From Cristatella mucedo (lineage: Eukaryota; Bryozoa; Phylactolaemata; Cristatellidae): 64,000 nucleotides of DNA. The number at the start of each line of letters is the position of its first letter. Position 1 is the stretch's first letter. Below, piece by piece: positions 43,156 through 62,265 of this stretch. The position numbers and the translations under genes are program-made. The DNA is taken from contig WPIO01000084.1 of assembly GCA_009760855.2 (NCBI GenBank), positions 1,746,501 to 1,810,500 of the forward strand, read 5' to 3'. The notes under the pieces were generated by a model. That model did no database searches, was not told the origin of the DNA, and worked only from the letters and a program-made list of their open reading frames with translations.

Positions 43156-44002
43156 AGAACTGACAGTCCATACAGGTGCAATCTTTCGCATTTAAAACGC
43201 TTCCGAGCCGATGTTAAGGACCATCCTCTGGCAGTGATGTATGGTTTCTTAGTTTTGTCTTTAGCGTTTTGGTATTCTTGTAGGGGTGACACTTCTTTGG
43301 ATGCTCGTCGAATACCGCACTCTGGATTTCTCCGGCAGTGCCAATGAGGCCAGCTCTAAGCATAAGTCACTAGGGAAGTGGCATTGAACTATGAGCGTGC
43401 AGTTAAGAGTCAGTTGTAACGTCGATAACGTCCAAGCATCAAGTCCAGCTTCTGTCCTGGATACTGTGTGCTCCCGGACTGATGGTTTCTTGTGGAACGA
43501 CTCAAAATTTCATTGCCACTTATAGACGATTTGTCAGACTTAAAACTGGCGACTGCAGTTGCCTTTACCTAGTTGCATTGACAAAAGAGCATTGGCATTT
43601 TAAGCAATGCATATCCAACAGCCATAAGCAATCTACAATCTGATTGGATGCCAACTCGTATAATGTAACTTGGCTTGTTATCAAGTCTGGTTTTGCATAA
43701 CATTGCCTTGCATGCTGCCGCCCTCTGTCTCTGCCCCTTGCTCGTCCTCCGGTGTGCTTTCGCACCACCCGCTCCACAGTATGTTGTCCCTCCCACGAAA
43801 GAGCCTCCAGTTCATTTTCACCGAAAGTCGAGAACTTACTTCGTGTTTCATCACTATATTAAAAAATGACCTTGCTTCTTTTAAACTTCACTAAATACAG
43901 AGGGAGTTGTTCCGGTCAGCTTTGCCTTCTCCCCCAGTGAGCTTGTCTTTTTGTTTGAATGTGCTTTACATGAGTACCCACCGATGGTTCAGTTGCTGTG
44001 CC

Positions 44003-44132
44003 GCCCTGGTTTGATCTAGGGTTAGGTGCTTACTTTTAACCAAGGGTTAGGTGCTTATCAAATGTAAGGTGCCTAGAAAGAGATCGAGTTATCTGAGGGT
44101 GCTATAACAAAAGTTGTATTATTTTTTATTAT
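44003..44132 (+). mobile_element. SINE-A/LINE-A tail, rearranged
   Basis: SINE head fragment (ccctggtttgatctaggg) joined to a LINE-A-like tail (ctagaaagagatcgagttat). A short internal duplication (aagggttaggtgctta) is visible. Confidence 0.55.
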
Positions 44133-44134
44133 TG

Positions 44135-44232
44135 CCTTTGATGACCAAGGTCGTGGGCTCGAGCCCAGCAGCATATGTAAAGCGCTAGAATAGTGATTGA
44201 GTTCTTTCAGAGCACTATACCTAAGAACTCTT
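44135..44232 (+). mobile_element. SINE-A, 5' truncated
   Basis: gaccaaggtcgtgggctcga and the tail gtaaagcgctagaatagtga. Confidence 0.7.
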
Positions 44233-44779
44233 TTTTTATATGCTTGCTAGATTATTATTAACAGGTGGCCCTGGGTGTCTTTTAGTTTGCTTTAGCAAGC
44301 TAACCTATGTAATGTAATGCTTGCTTGCATTTAGACCCTAGTTTAGCTAGTGTGTTGTGTTGCTTACGCGAGAGCCGGTGCCTGGCTAAAAGACATTAGT
44401 GACATTAAGACAGACGTTGGGGTAATAGGAGCCGACCATCCTTGATGGGCGATCAAGTGAGGCTTGAGTAAACTGGTGCGGTTTCCCTGCTTGGTAGGAA
44501 AGACTACCGGGTCCAGACAGGCTAACGCGATTGGTACGCCTAGCGGTTTTGTGTCCGTGAGCTGTGAGCCTCCGGCTACGATAACTTTACCCGGGTACGT
44601 TACCGTTGTTTCGTCGTCATCGACAATTAAAGCCACCGCACGGAGGAGCCAAGCATAGTATGGCACAGCGCCAGCTGGCTCACTGCTCGGTTGAAAAACG
44701 CCATTGTCCTCGAGCCGTGAGCCACAGGGAGCAGCAATGTGGTTATCGAGGTCTCGTACGAGGTTAGTAATACTAATAG

Positions 44780-44865
44780 TAGTAATAATACGTTTGATAT
44801 AGCGCCCTCAGAGAACTCGATCTCTTCCTAGGCTCTTTATATTTGCCGAAAAGGAAGCACTTGAA
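44780..44865 (-). mobile_element. LINE-A 3' tail fragment
   Basis: (AAT)n then agcgccctcagagaactcga in plus reading. Confidence 0.65.
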
Positions 44866-45163
44866 TGGTTAGTGATTGAGATCGAGATCACTAGGTCGAT
44901 GTCACACATTCGAGGTCAAGCTCCCGTGATCGCCACGAGCACAGTCGACCCTTCACTTGCTGGCGTCGACTCTCCGGCGGCCACACATGCAGGCGGCGCC
45001 CGAAACTGGCAGCGGAGCGATGCAAGCGCTTAACGCGAGTCAAGAGTCTCTAAGCGCCAGCTGCGGTATTTTGGCCTGTAGCGTCGGCCTGTTATACGTA
45101 AGAGTGGCTGATTGGTGTCGGCTGGCCTGTCAACCTCGGCCATAACTCAGCCAAAAGAAAATC

Positions 45164-45434
45164 TGTAAGCTGACGCTGTGACACCAAGCACTCACCGGTA
45201 CACAAACGACGAAAGGCACACACCCAAGGGGGCTTCAATACTGGTGTATTCCGTCAACGCTCGCAGCGTGACACCACACAGCCGTTCAAGCCTCCGTCCT
45301 ACTTTCTTTCCACTGCTTCCTCCTCTCCAGGCAGTGACTCACCCTTGTAAAAACGTCAACTCATTCAACCATAATCCTATACACCGATAGAACCGTTAAC
45401 CCGCAATAAACCATACAACTACATAATCCTCTGA
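45164..45434 (-). repeat. LTR-like direct repeat, 3' copy
   Basis: Matches the other copy along its length, with several indels. Divergence suggests an old insertion. Confidence 0.75.
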
Positions 45435-45452
45435 TTTTAAGATCATAAATCT

Positions 45453-46437
45453 CAGCATTACCTCGGCTTACGGGTTTAATTCGTTCCGAGCCTGATCTCG
45501 TAACTGAAATTACTCCTCTGTCAAACCCCTTTCTCCGTTGAAATGAATTGAAATGCCATTAATCAGTTCCGAACCCCCAAAACACTGCGATTTTTTGTCG
45601 TATGTTTTAAATTAAAAATGTACTTATAAATAGCTAATATTGTTTAAAAGTGACAATAGAACGTCTTGCAATAAACGGGTTTTATTAATCCTAATGTTGA
45701 TCAGTAACTTGGAGATCAGACAACTTGAAGATGCTATTTGAGTTAGACGAGAAAGGCTGAAATGAATATATTAATCGTACCCACTGATTTTTGCCTTTTT
45801 CACCGGGCTTTACTCGCTTTCAGTTTATTGGCTGGACTTTTACGCGGACGCGCCGATTGTTATCAGCTATGCACTTAACTCTCACACCTTGATATTGCCA
45901 ATATAGATTACAGTACGTACTTAGCAGTTCCTGTAGTCGGATTTAACACCGGAGTCTGCCGATCTCGTGCATCCAAGCACCACGATGGCTCGCTCGAATC
46001 TATCTGGGAGCGAACCTACAGACCTGCTTTTGGTGTCATACCCGGGTCGTAGGGCAGCGTCTTGCAATGGTACGCCGTTCGATGTCCTACCCGTATTGGC
46101 CTGAGTAACCACACCGCAACCACGTGACATGGCGTTCACTTCAGCAACTGGCGTTGGTGTATCTGAAGGTGGCTCCTAACCCGAATTTTTGCTCGAAACT
46201 CAAAGCAAAAATCGGCCGAGAGACAGCTCGTATCTCGAAACACTCGTATGTCGAGACACTTGTAATATAATGATAGTATAACATAATTCATTTGTATAGC
46301 TACCCAAGAGAACTCAATCTCTGTTCTGGCGCTTTACATTTGCCTTGGGGTTCGAACCCACGCCCACAGCCTGACCTTGGTCGGGGCGAGCACCTTAACC
46401 GCTGGACCAAGCCAGCTCGTAAGCCGAGGTACCACTG
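45453..46437. mobile_element. Inverted-repeat DNA element with nested SINE-A
   Basis: The left end cagcattacctcggcttacg and right end cgtaagccgaggtaccactg are inverted copies, and TA follows the right end. Internal ctcgta/cgagat-type repeats near both ends fit a mariner-like miniature element. SINE-A is inserted in the right end. No transposase is seen. Confidence 0.6.
46278..46416 (-). mobile_element. SINE-A nested in the inverted-repeat element
   Basis: Plus reading: tagctacccaagagaactca, ggggttcgaacccacg, accgctggaccaagccag. Near full length. Confidence 0.82.
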
Positions 46438-46733
46438 TACACGTAAGATCGGAGCTGCATGCGTCATCCACACAAGGGAAAAACACTTTAAAACATTACA
46501 GCACCGTCACAGACCAGCACCCATTGTTAACATGACCGGCACTTACACAAAATCACATGCTCCCCTGATCTATAGATCACAATCACAATAGCAACATTGA
46601 ACTGCTGTCCCAACAGGCAGGCCACCTCACAGCCGTTCGAAAGAGGCACACTGAAGCACGGTCTTCAGCAACCATCAGGCTGCTTAAGGCACCAGCCTCT
46701 CTACACCGCTGGACCATTGCTACTAGTATTTCC

Positions 46734-47699
46734 CTACAGCCAGGGGTTAGGTCCACGTCTCCTACCTCTGCCAAACGCCGCTTGGTGTCTTGCCCTCCTT
46801 CTTAGCGGGTGCATTGCAATTTTCTGCCGACGCCACTTCGCTCCCTGCCACCGTCTTCTCCGGAACCATCGGTGCCGATTCGTTGGCTGCCGGCCCTGTC
46901 TGGCTCTCCACCGTGCCTCCCTGGCCGCCACCTCTCTAGCGGACGACGCTGCTTCTCTGATGAACGCCGTGGCATCTCTGGTGCACACCGCCACCTCTCT
47001 GTCCGACAACGCCACCTCTATGGCGGACGCCACCACTTCTGTGGACGCTGCCTCCACCACTCTGTCCTGTGCCGCATCTCCGGCCTTCGCCGAATTTCTG
47101 CCGGACGTGTCCGCCCCGCCGCTGACGCTCGCCTCGCTGAACGCCGTCACATCGCATAACGCCGTCGGCTCATGGCACACAATTGATGCCTGGAAAGCCA
47201 TCACAGCCTGGATCACAGTCGCCACGTGCCACACGGTGGCAGCCTGGCAAACTTCTATCGCCCGGCATACCAACGGTGATAGCCGTTGCCGAGTTTGGTC
47301 GCTCCTGCAAGTAACCTCAATCCAAGTGGCTTTTATCAGGTCAGTGCGGACCAGATGTGCTTTGCCTTCGAGGCCGGCCAATACACCCACCAATGCCACC
47401 CGGAGCTTTGCATAGTCTTTCCTTACATCCGGTAGCATATGTTTATAGAGTGAAGGCATCTCCTTCCAGGAAGGCATGTATACATACCTCCTCTCCGAGT
47501 CAAACAGACTAGTCACACCGTCCTTGTCGCCGTAGAAGTGCTCACGCACTATTTGCTGTAGGCCACCGTCGCCGTCGAAGTAGCTTGTAAGCTGACGCTC
47601 CGACCCCAAGTACCCACCGGAACACAAACGACGAAAGGCACACACCAAGGAGAGTGCTTCAATACTGGCGTATTTCGTGTACAACGCTTGCAGTGTCAC
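46734..47699 (-). pseudogene. gag-like ORF with hexad and heptad repeats
   Basis: A 321-codon open frame on the minus strand whose start overlaps the LTR-like repeat. Residues about 65-120 (MPSWKEMPSLYKHMLPDVRK then DYAKLRVALVGVLAG) resemble a Ty3/gypsy capsid helix region, from memory. The next part is built from an 18-bp repeat, then a 21-bp repeat (heptads such as EVALSDR EVAVCTR). The end is Arg-rich. No CCHC knuckle is visible. The capsid call is tentative; an unrelated repetitive ORF is possible. Confidence 0.4.
46935..47285. repeat. 21-bp and 18-bp tandem arrays
   Basis: About 46940-47085 has a degenerate 21-bp unit (gacaacgccacctctatggc type). About 47155-47265 has a degenerate 18-bp unit (tggcacacaattgatgcc type). 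Confidence 0.65.
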
Positions 47700-47865
47700 A
47701 CCGCACAGCCGTTTTCCCCTCCGTTATGCTTCCCACTGCAGCCTCCTCTCCAGGCAGTGACTCAACCTTGTAAAAACGTAGACTCATTCCACCAAAAATC
47801 CCAAATAATACATAAACCGATAAAGCCATAAATCCGAAATAAACCATAAAACCACGGAATCGTCA
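47586..47865 (-). repeat. LTR-like direct repeat, 5' copy
   Basis: Shares acaaacgacgaaaggcacac, ctctccaggcagtgactcaa and gaaataaaccataaa (plus reading) with 45164-45434. Confidence 0.75.
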
Positions 47866-47915
47866 GTAACCTTTTTGGAATTCAAGCTGGACTATATATA
47901 TATATATATATATAT

Positions 47916-48008
47916 GAGCCTTTTACGGCTATCGCCACTGCAAGCGGTGGCGATAGCCATAACAGGCTCTTCTGTCGCTACTCAAAAAGATGCTGTTTAA
48001 TCAGCTAG
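47916..48008 (+). mobile_element. SINE-B 3' half
   Basis: Contains the near-perfect hairpin ggctatcgccac tgcaagc ggtggcgatagcc, then caggctcttctgtcgc and gctgtttaatcagct. A TA run precedes it. Confidence 0.7.
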
Positions 48009-48663
48009 GATTTATTTATTTATTTATATATGAGGCCGATGGCGGTAACCCGGGTTACCGAATCCACAATTAGAATCACAATTATTAATTTTGTTGATGG
48101 CTGCTCTAAAAAATATAGCGTTTTGAAGTCGAAAACGCCGTTTACCTGATTGAAGACCAGCACCATCAGAATCAAGTCGAAGCAATCTGGAGAACAACGT
48201 TCCCAAGAGCTCAAGATGGAAGGATACGCGCTATAGTTGGCTATAATGACGATATAAAAGATGTTCTTAATAACGCAATGAAACTGGTGTGCAAGTTTTT
48301 GGAAAAATTTCCCGGGAACTTCATTGCCACCTGCAGGTCTGAAAAGTTTATGCAGAGGTCCGTAATTGCTGCGCCAGTGTTAGCTTGGGTAGCAATGACG
48401 ATTCCAATTTTCCAGCTGACAATTGCAATTGTGATGAAGGCGATGGTCTTGAGAAGTCAGTTAACTTGCATTTTCGGCTTACATTTATTGCTGCTCCTAC
48501 ATCGCTTCCTCGCCGGGTTGGTTGTGCTGGTGGATCCGCTCAGAAAGTGCCCCATCGAAAGGGCCGGGCTCGTACGAGCCGGAAGGAGAATGCGAGCGAA
48601 TGCGTCAAGCAACGACTCGGTAATGATGAGTCCCTGCGTATTCAGGAGCTTTGGAATCGGTTA

Positions 48664-48971
48664 TGTAGTTCGATAGCATGCAGGCTGGTACCACTCCTTT
48701 CCTCAACAGCTGGTGGGAGCATCCCCGAGAAGGGCCTGTGCACAGCTGTGGTCAGCTTCTAATGAGGCATTGACACAGGCCGATAACCCGCTGGTGAACA
48801 GATGATGGATTCACAATCGGGGTCGGCCAAGGGACAGCCGGGGTCGAGGAGAGGACACTGGAGTGTGAGAAGGGGGCGAAGGAAGTCGTGCGTCTTGCGG
48901 CTCCGTACCTTGTGCAATAAACCGTTCGCATTGTTCATCGGCTGGCTCTGTGATGTTCAAACCAAACTACA
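48664..48971 (+). repeat. LTR-like repeat, left copy
   Basis: TGTAG...CTACA ends; caataaac at 48915 would serve as a poly(A) signal. Confidence 0.65.
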
Positions 48972-48984
48972 GGTGAGAGCCCTC

Positions 48985-49880
48985 CGACGCGAACATGAAC
49001 AATACGACGGCATCATCTTGATGTTGATAAGGCTCGGACCGAGTCAGATTGAGATGCGCTCCTTTCTTCACATTGGCACCCCACGATTTGAGCGCATTCT
49101 CAAGGCTGTACGAGAAGGGGCCGCATTGGAATCGTTTGCAACCCGTCGTGCTCGTCCTACTCCCAAACGTGCAGTCACCCAGACAGACTTAGCGGCGATT
49201 CATGCTCATGCGGCGACGTTCGAACTCGAAGATGGGTTTCCGTGCTCACATCGGTGCCCTATCCAATACTTAGTCAAACAAGGCACGACTTGGAAAAGTC
49301 TACACCAGGAATACGCTTCTATCCTGGAACGCCAATGTCCGCATCATTTCTTTGTCTCAATGGCGCCAATAAATTCAATTTCACTATCCGGGTCTTCGAC
49401 TAACCTGCTCAAAGGAAGACTCCTGCGTCCGCATCAATATTAAGCTGCAGCGTAATGATCTGCCAGCCGATGAGCGCGAACGACTACCACTGGAGAAGGA
49501 AATGCATCTTGACGCTGCTATTTGAGCAGTGTAGGTTTGTATCGAAATTCTTCAAGAGTTCATTCAACGAAATGCCCCCGACCAGACTGGGCCGAATGCT
49601 ATCACTCCTGACACCCTTGACCCACCATTACTAACAGGCGACCGGGATGAATCCATTAGTGACGATGACATTGCTGTTGAAAATGCGACAGGGGTCTCAG
49701 ATTCGAACAAGATCTGAGTTCAGATTTAGATCGAACACTTCGGCAGTAGTTTCGGATTGCCTCACTATGGGTACATCCAACTATCGGCCGATTACTTTCA
49801 ATCGAAGTTGATGCAAAACTCCACCATCGCCGACCATTACGCAACCTCCGACACCACCTCGAAATTTCGTAGATGGTCTC
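48985..49880 (+). pseudogene. Decayed transposase-like ORF, unnamed family
   Basis: Pieces in order: GPSQIEMRSFLHIGTPRFER, ELEDGFPCSHRCPIQYLVKQ, then after a frame break KEDSCVRINIKLQRNDLPAD, then after stops FGSSFGLPHYGYIQLSADYF. These resemble, from memory, an uncharacterised transposase-like family of marine invertebrates and oomycetes with GFPCxHRRP and LPHxG..PSADYF motifs. At least three frame breaks or stops are present, so it is not functional. Confidence 0.45.
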
Positions 49881-49882
49881 TC

Positions 49883-50171
49883 TGTAGCTCGTTTATATTC
49901 TGGCCGGTACCGTTCCTCAGCTGAACCACTGATGAACGGCTGTCGGGAGCATCATCGAGAGGGGCCGTGGCACAGCTGTGGTCCGCCTCGGATGAATCGT
50001 TGGGGTCGACCAGTACGCAGCCGTGGTAGAGGAGAAAGGATTCGAGTGGGAGAGAGGGGTGGGGTGAGTTATGGTGGGATGTGAGGCATCCCTTTGTTCC
50101 GTGCGTCGTGTAATAAACTGGTGGTGTTGGTAATCTGCCGGCATTCTGCGTGCTGTGTGAACCGAACAACA
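49883..50171 (+). repeat. LTR-like repeat, right copy
   Basis: TGTAG start, ACA end, gtaataaac at 50110. Aligns to the left copy with several indels. Confidence 0.65.
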
Positions 50172-50359
50172 CTCTCCTCCAGAAATCCTGCTCCCGATGC
50201 TCGACAAATTATGTCGGGCAAAACAAGTCTGTGTTCCATTTCTATGCGCTTCTTTCGATCCTTTTCTATAAGAAAGTTGTGCTCTTTCTCCTGCTTCTCG
50301 ATTCCAGCCGCCATTTCTTTATTGGATGGGAGCCATTGTTAGCTAAGTACTTCAAGCAA

Positions 50360-50600
50360 ATGCCACCACTCTCCTGCTGCCGACTAAGGCTCATCCTTTT
50401 CAGCAGTCCTAAGCTGCTACTTCCATGCTACTCACTACATCAACTGCTCTCCTGACTCTGCTATGCTTCCCAATTTTGTTTCGTGAGACGAAGTCTGTTG
50501 GCTACTGAATGCGTACCAAAAGCTGCTTAGGCTGTGAGAGCGCTATACAAAACTCTCCTGCGTAACACTTACATAGTCTTAATAGCTTTGTGGAGTTACT
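50360..50600 (+). mobile_element. LINE-B (second LINE family) 3' end
   Basis: Matches the reverse of 54280-54520, ending agcgctatacaaaactctcc and gctttgtggagttac. Non-coding tail region. Confidence 0.65.
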
Positions 50601-51248
50601 GACGGAGGTACATTACATTACATAACGAAGAACTATTTCTTCGAGATTGACTATGGTGCTTGCACAATGCAGTGCTTCACAAAACACTTGTGCAGCACGC
50701 CCGGTACAAGAGCTGAAGCAATTACCTTGCTGTAGTCCAGCAATCTGGACAGGATTCGTCGAGCGCTATTGAAGGAACTCTTGCTAGCGCCTGTGCTAAC
50801 ATCGACAAAACGCTTATCGATCGATGCCCTGAAACTGGAGCGAAAAACTTTCTTCGAGTTGACAGCCAAGAAGCTGCGTTCTTTGTCGAAAATGTTGATC
50901 CCGGTCCAAAATCTGACGTACTATCCGGCCGTGCCGAATAATTTCGCTGACAGTAAGGATGAAGATCCTGACAATATTGGCGAGCCGTTGGCAGCGGCAT
51001 CCAATATCTAGACTCGTGACAGAAAAAAACGAGCATTAGCCCAGAAGGCTGCTCCGGGCGTGCAGATACTCTCTGTGGGGCGCCCGAAGAAGGCACCAGC
51101 GATTGTCCCAAATCAGTCATCAATTTAGAGCTATTTCTCAAAAAAATAGGCTCAGTTTTCGTGATCGAGCCATGGATCTGGTCAGCCGCTGATGGGACAA
51201 TTGCCAAATAACAATCATCGTTTTCTAAATCGCCTCTGCTGACGAATA

Positions 51249-51395
51249 GAATATAATTCATTTATATATAGCGCCCCAAGAGAAATTAATCTCTATTCAG
51301 GTGCTTCACATATGCCTCGGGGCTCGAGCCCACGACCTCAGTCAGACCTTGGTCGGGGCGAGCACCTTAACCGCTAGACCAAACCAGCTCGGCAC
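51249..51395 (-). mobile_element. SINE-A, near full length
   Basis: Plus reading agcgccccaagagaaattaa, ggggctcgagcccacgac, gcgagcaccttaaccgctag. Confidence 0.85.
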
Positions 51396-52658
51396 CAGAA
51401 CTCAACGAGCCGACATTTTTTTTAGCCTGTTTGCATATCATTTGGACCAATATTAAGGTAGTCATCGCAGTCCACGCGAACCCGGGTTACAGCAGTAACC
51501 CACTAACAGCCATCGGTCTCATACGTCTGTATATTCTATATTTAGCATCCTCCTTTGCTATTGGCCAGCGGCATCATTTGAATATGCCAGTCTCCAATAA
51601 TTACCTCAATAAACAATAAGCTTCAAGTCGTGTATTGCACAGGGTACCGGGCACATTACAGATTCTCCTTTGTACAGCTCCAAAATTAACGTTCCACTAT
51701 GCGAACCTCCCAAATGTGCCATGCCAGCCCACCCCTCCCGGGTATGGAAAAGCCAGCCCCTTTTAAAGTGAAATCATGCGATCTACTTTTTTGGGAAGCC
51801 CGAACAAAAGAAGTCTACCTTTTTACAATCCATTTCCAGAGTCAACACCTAATTTTAAGCCTGTGATATGAACGAGGTAGATGGAGAGGATATTGTCACT
51901 ATTCCTGATGCAGAGGATAGTGATAGTGCCATGAGTGGTTGTTATGAGTTGATATAATTCAGTTCATTCATTATTTAATAAATTATTTTATAAAGTAGTT
52001 CGAAATGGCGGGGTTACACACGGTCAAATACATGTTTCTAATATCATTTCTGTCAAATTTGTAACACATTTCTGTCAACAGAAGGCTATTCTCGGTAAAA
52101 ATTTCCTTGGCAACGACCCGCCCACACTATATATTTTTGTGACAAATAAAGAAAACTTACTCTCATTGCGTCATCCGATTTTGCTCATGTCTTCCTGAGT
52201 GCTCTTTCCCTGGCCTAAGCAATACGAGCCAGTTTGTGTGACACAACTGAGGTTTTTCAACTCCGAGAGAACGTACCTAGTCCATCAAGGCGATGCCTGA
52301 TCGAATCGCTATCAACTAGTTTTCCATAACAGCATTTAGGATCTGAGCACGCTACCTTGCAGGGATGAAATAATGCCTCACGAGTTAGTCAGCCGACTCT
52401 TTTGTTGTTCTAGATGCAACCGGTTCATAGCCATCTTCTTCAGATTGTACCTTACATACGTGTCAGTCATTCGAAATGGTATGACGATTGCAACGTAACC
52501 AAAACCTATTTGGCTTAGGACCACATTTAGCCCTTCGTAAATGCAGCCAACTAGATGGTCTTAGGCATGTATATATCCGTTGGCGAACGCTTGAGACAAA
52601 AAAAATGAGGTAAATCGTAAATTAAAAATGAATTGTAGGCACCAGCAGCACGTTTTTT
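51396..52658. other. Downstream of the TRAF gene, nothing recognised
   Basis: Mostly A/T-rich. Contains the right member of an inverted pair at about 51487-51525 (cgaacccgggttac). Confidence 0.45.
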
Positions 52659-52664
52659 TTTATT
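52659..52664 (-). terminator. Candidate poly(A) signal for the TRAF gene
   Basis: AATAAA on the minus strand, 214 bases past the stop codon, in an A/T-rich stretch. It is only a candidate, since the hexamer is common in such sequence. Confidence 0.35.
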
Positions 52665-52877
52665 ATATTTCTGTTTCGGATGCTTGCTTACAAAAATGGA
52701 AGCCTGAAAGGCATTATAGCAAATTCCTGTCAACACAAGTCGATTCTCATCGACATCTTCATTGGACGCAGCTTACCGAACCATGTAAGGGCCCAATGCC
52801 TGATTCTTCTTGCCAAGCTACATCCCTATGCACACACAGGTTGGTTCAGATATAATTAATAGGCAACTTCGCCGTGA

Positions 52878-60999
<8,122 letters not shown>

Positions 61000-61404
61000 G
61001 GCTAAGAATTATCCAACTCCTATTCTCACAAAATTTCCTGAAAATGCATCCAAGAAAGTATGACAGAAAAAGTACAAAGTAACCGAAGAAAAAATATGAG
61101 CAAGCAAAGCAAATCATGCAGCTGTTCAGCTCAAACGATTACTACTTTTTGTCACTAGCCGGGCGGCAAAGTGAAAGCTATGAGTAGAAAGATGGATGGA
61201 GGTAAAACAAAAACTAGCACATCAATACCATTTTCTAGCTCTAATTTATTTTATAAGAGAAATAAGAGGAAAGAATTAGCAAAGCATGGCAAGGCTGACC
61301 AGCTATTCAGAAGCAGTCTACTAGGCCTAAGATATAAGGTTTATCAGAAAGTTGCCATGGAATCAAATGCCATGCAACAAAATTAACTATAGCAACATCT
61401 GAAG

Positions 61405-61975
61405 TTCTCGTCACTTCTCGCCGACCTGCACTGGCTACCAGTCAAGCAACGGCTCGACTTCAAGGTTTTGTCGCTCACTTTTAGGTCACTTCATTCTTTG
61501 GCTCCAGCCTGTCTCTCAGATCTACTCCCCACCAGGCCGAGCATCGTACCACCTGCTTTTCGGAATCCAACAGTTTACCAATACCTCGTAGAAACCTCAA
61601 ATCCTTTGGAGACCGTGCATTTAGTTCGTTTGCACCCAAAGCTTGGAACTCACTCCCGACTTGCATCAGAACATCCCCTGACTTGATCACATTTAAAAAG
61701 AACCTAGAACACACCTATTAAAGACAGCATTTAGTGAGTCCCTGTGATTCGTCCTTCATGTGCTTATGCAAGCTGACACTGTGTATGCTGCCACTAACCA
61801 CACTTTCATGCTGACCTTATACATGTCACCCCTAACCATGTTATTCGTGTTGTTTATCAAGCATTATATTACTCACCATTCAATCATGCTTCCCTTTGCA
61901 GCAAATGTGAAGCGTCTATAAAGAGATTGAGTTCTCTGAGGGCGCTTTATCAAGTGCATTATTGTTATTGTTGAA
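61405..61975 (+). mobile_element. LINE-A 3' part upstream of the TRAF gene
   Basis: gacctgcactggctaccagt, then SLTFRSLHSLAPACLSDLL, then PLETVHLVRLHPKLGTHSRL in broken frame, and the tail ending at 61970. 5' truncated. Confidence 0.8.
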
Positions 61976-62204
61976 GTGGCTTGGCTTGTCGAGTCCTATG
62001 CGGGTGGCATTCGTTTCGAGAAACAGGTGTACTCATTCGCATTTAAACAAGAAAGCGAAGATACCAGCGTTAGGTGTCAGGAAGAAATTACACTTGGCCT
62101 ACGGCATGGTATTATACAAGTATGAACTGCTCTTTACAAATCTGGTCTTTACGTATTCACGTGTGATGGAATGGACATGTTAACACTAACCAGCTGACAT
62201 CCTT

Positions 62205-62265
62205 AATTTTCAGCCCAAATAAAGTGCTTAACAGATTTAGTTCTTTAAGGGTGCTATATAAATTT
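62205..62265 (+). mobile_element. Decayed LINE-A/SINE-A tail
   Basis: agtgcttaacagatttagtt and ctttaagggtgctatata match the shared tail loosely. Confidence 0.45.

Larger units (their letters stand above)
45164..47865 (-). mobile_element. LTR-flanked element with gag-like ORF, nested insertions
   Basis: Direct repeats of about 275 bases (45164-45434 and 47586-47865) enclose the region. On the minus strand the 5' copy starts TGacg and both end cagcttACA. Internal sequence from 47585 down holds a gag-like reading frame. No protease, RT or integrase is seen, so the element is non-autonomous or deleted. A 985-bp inverted-repeat element with its own SINE-A sits next to the 3' LTR. Flanking bases show no matching target duplication. 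Confidence 0.6.
48664..50171 (+). mobile_element. LTR pair enclosing a decayed transposase-like ORF
   Basis: Two direct repeats, 48664-48971 and 49883-50171. The first starts TGTAG and ends CTACA, a perfect inverted pair; the second starts TGTAG and ends caACA. Both share gggagcatc, gcacagctgtggtc and an AATAAA-type signal near the 3' end. The 0.9 kb between shows no gag or pol but a broken transposase-like frame. No matching target duplication is evident. Confidence 0.6.

Noticed and set aside
44364-44666. 100-codon minus-strand frame
   Set aside because: Balanced composition but no recognisable motif and no splice context; left unannotated.
50722-51261. 179-codon minus-strand frame
   Set aside because: No family recognised; the plus strand of the same stretch also has open frames, and it ends in a SINE. 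It may be a decayed part of the composite element but cannot be supported as a gene.
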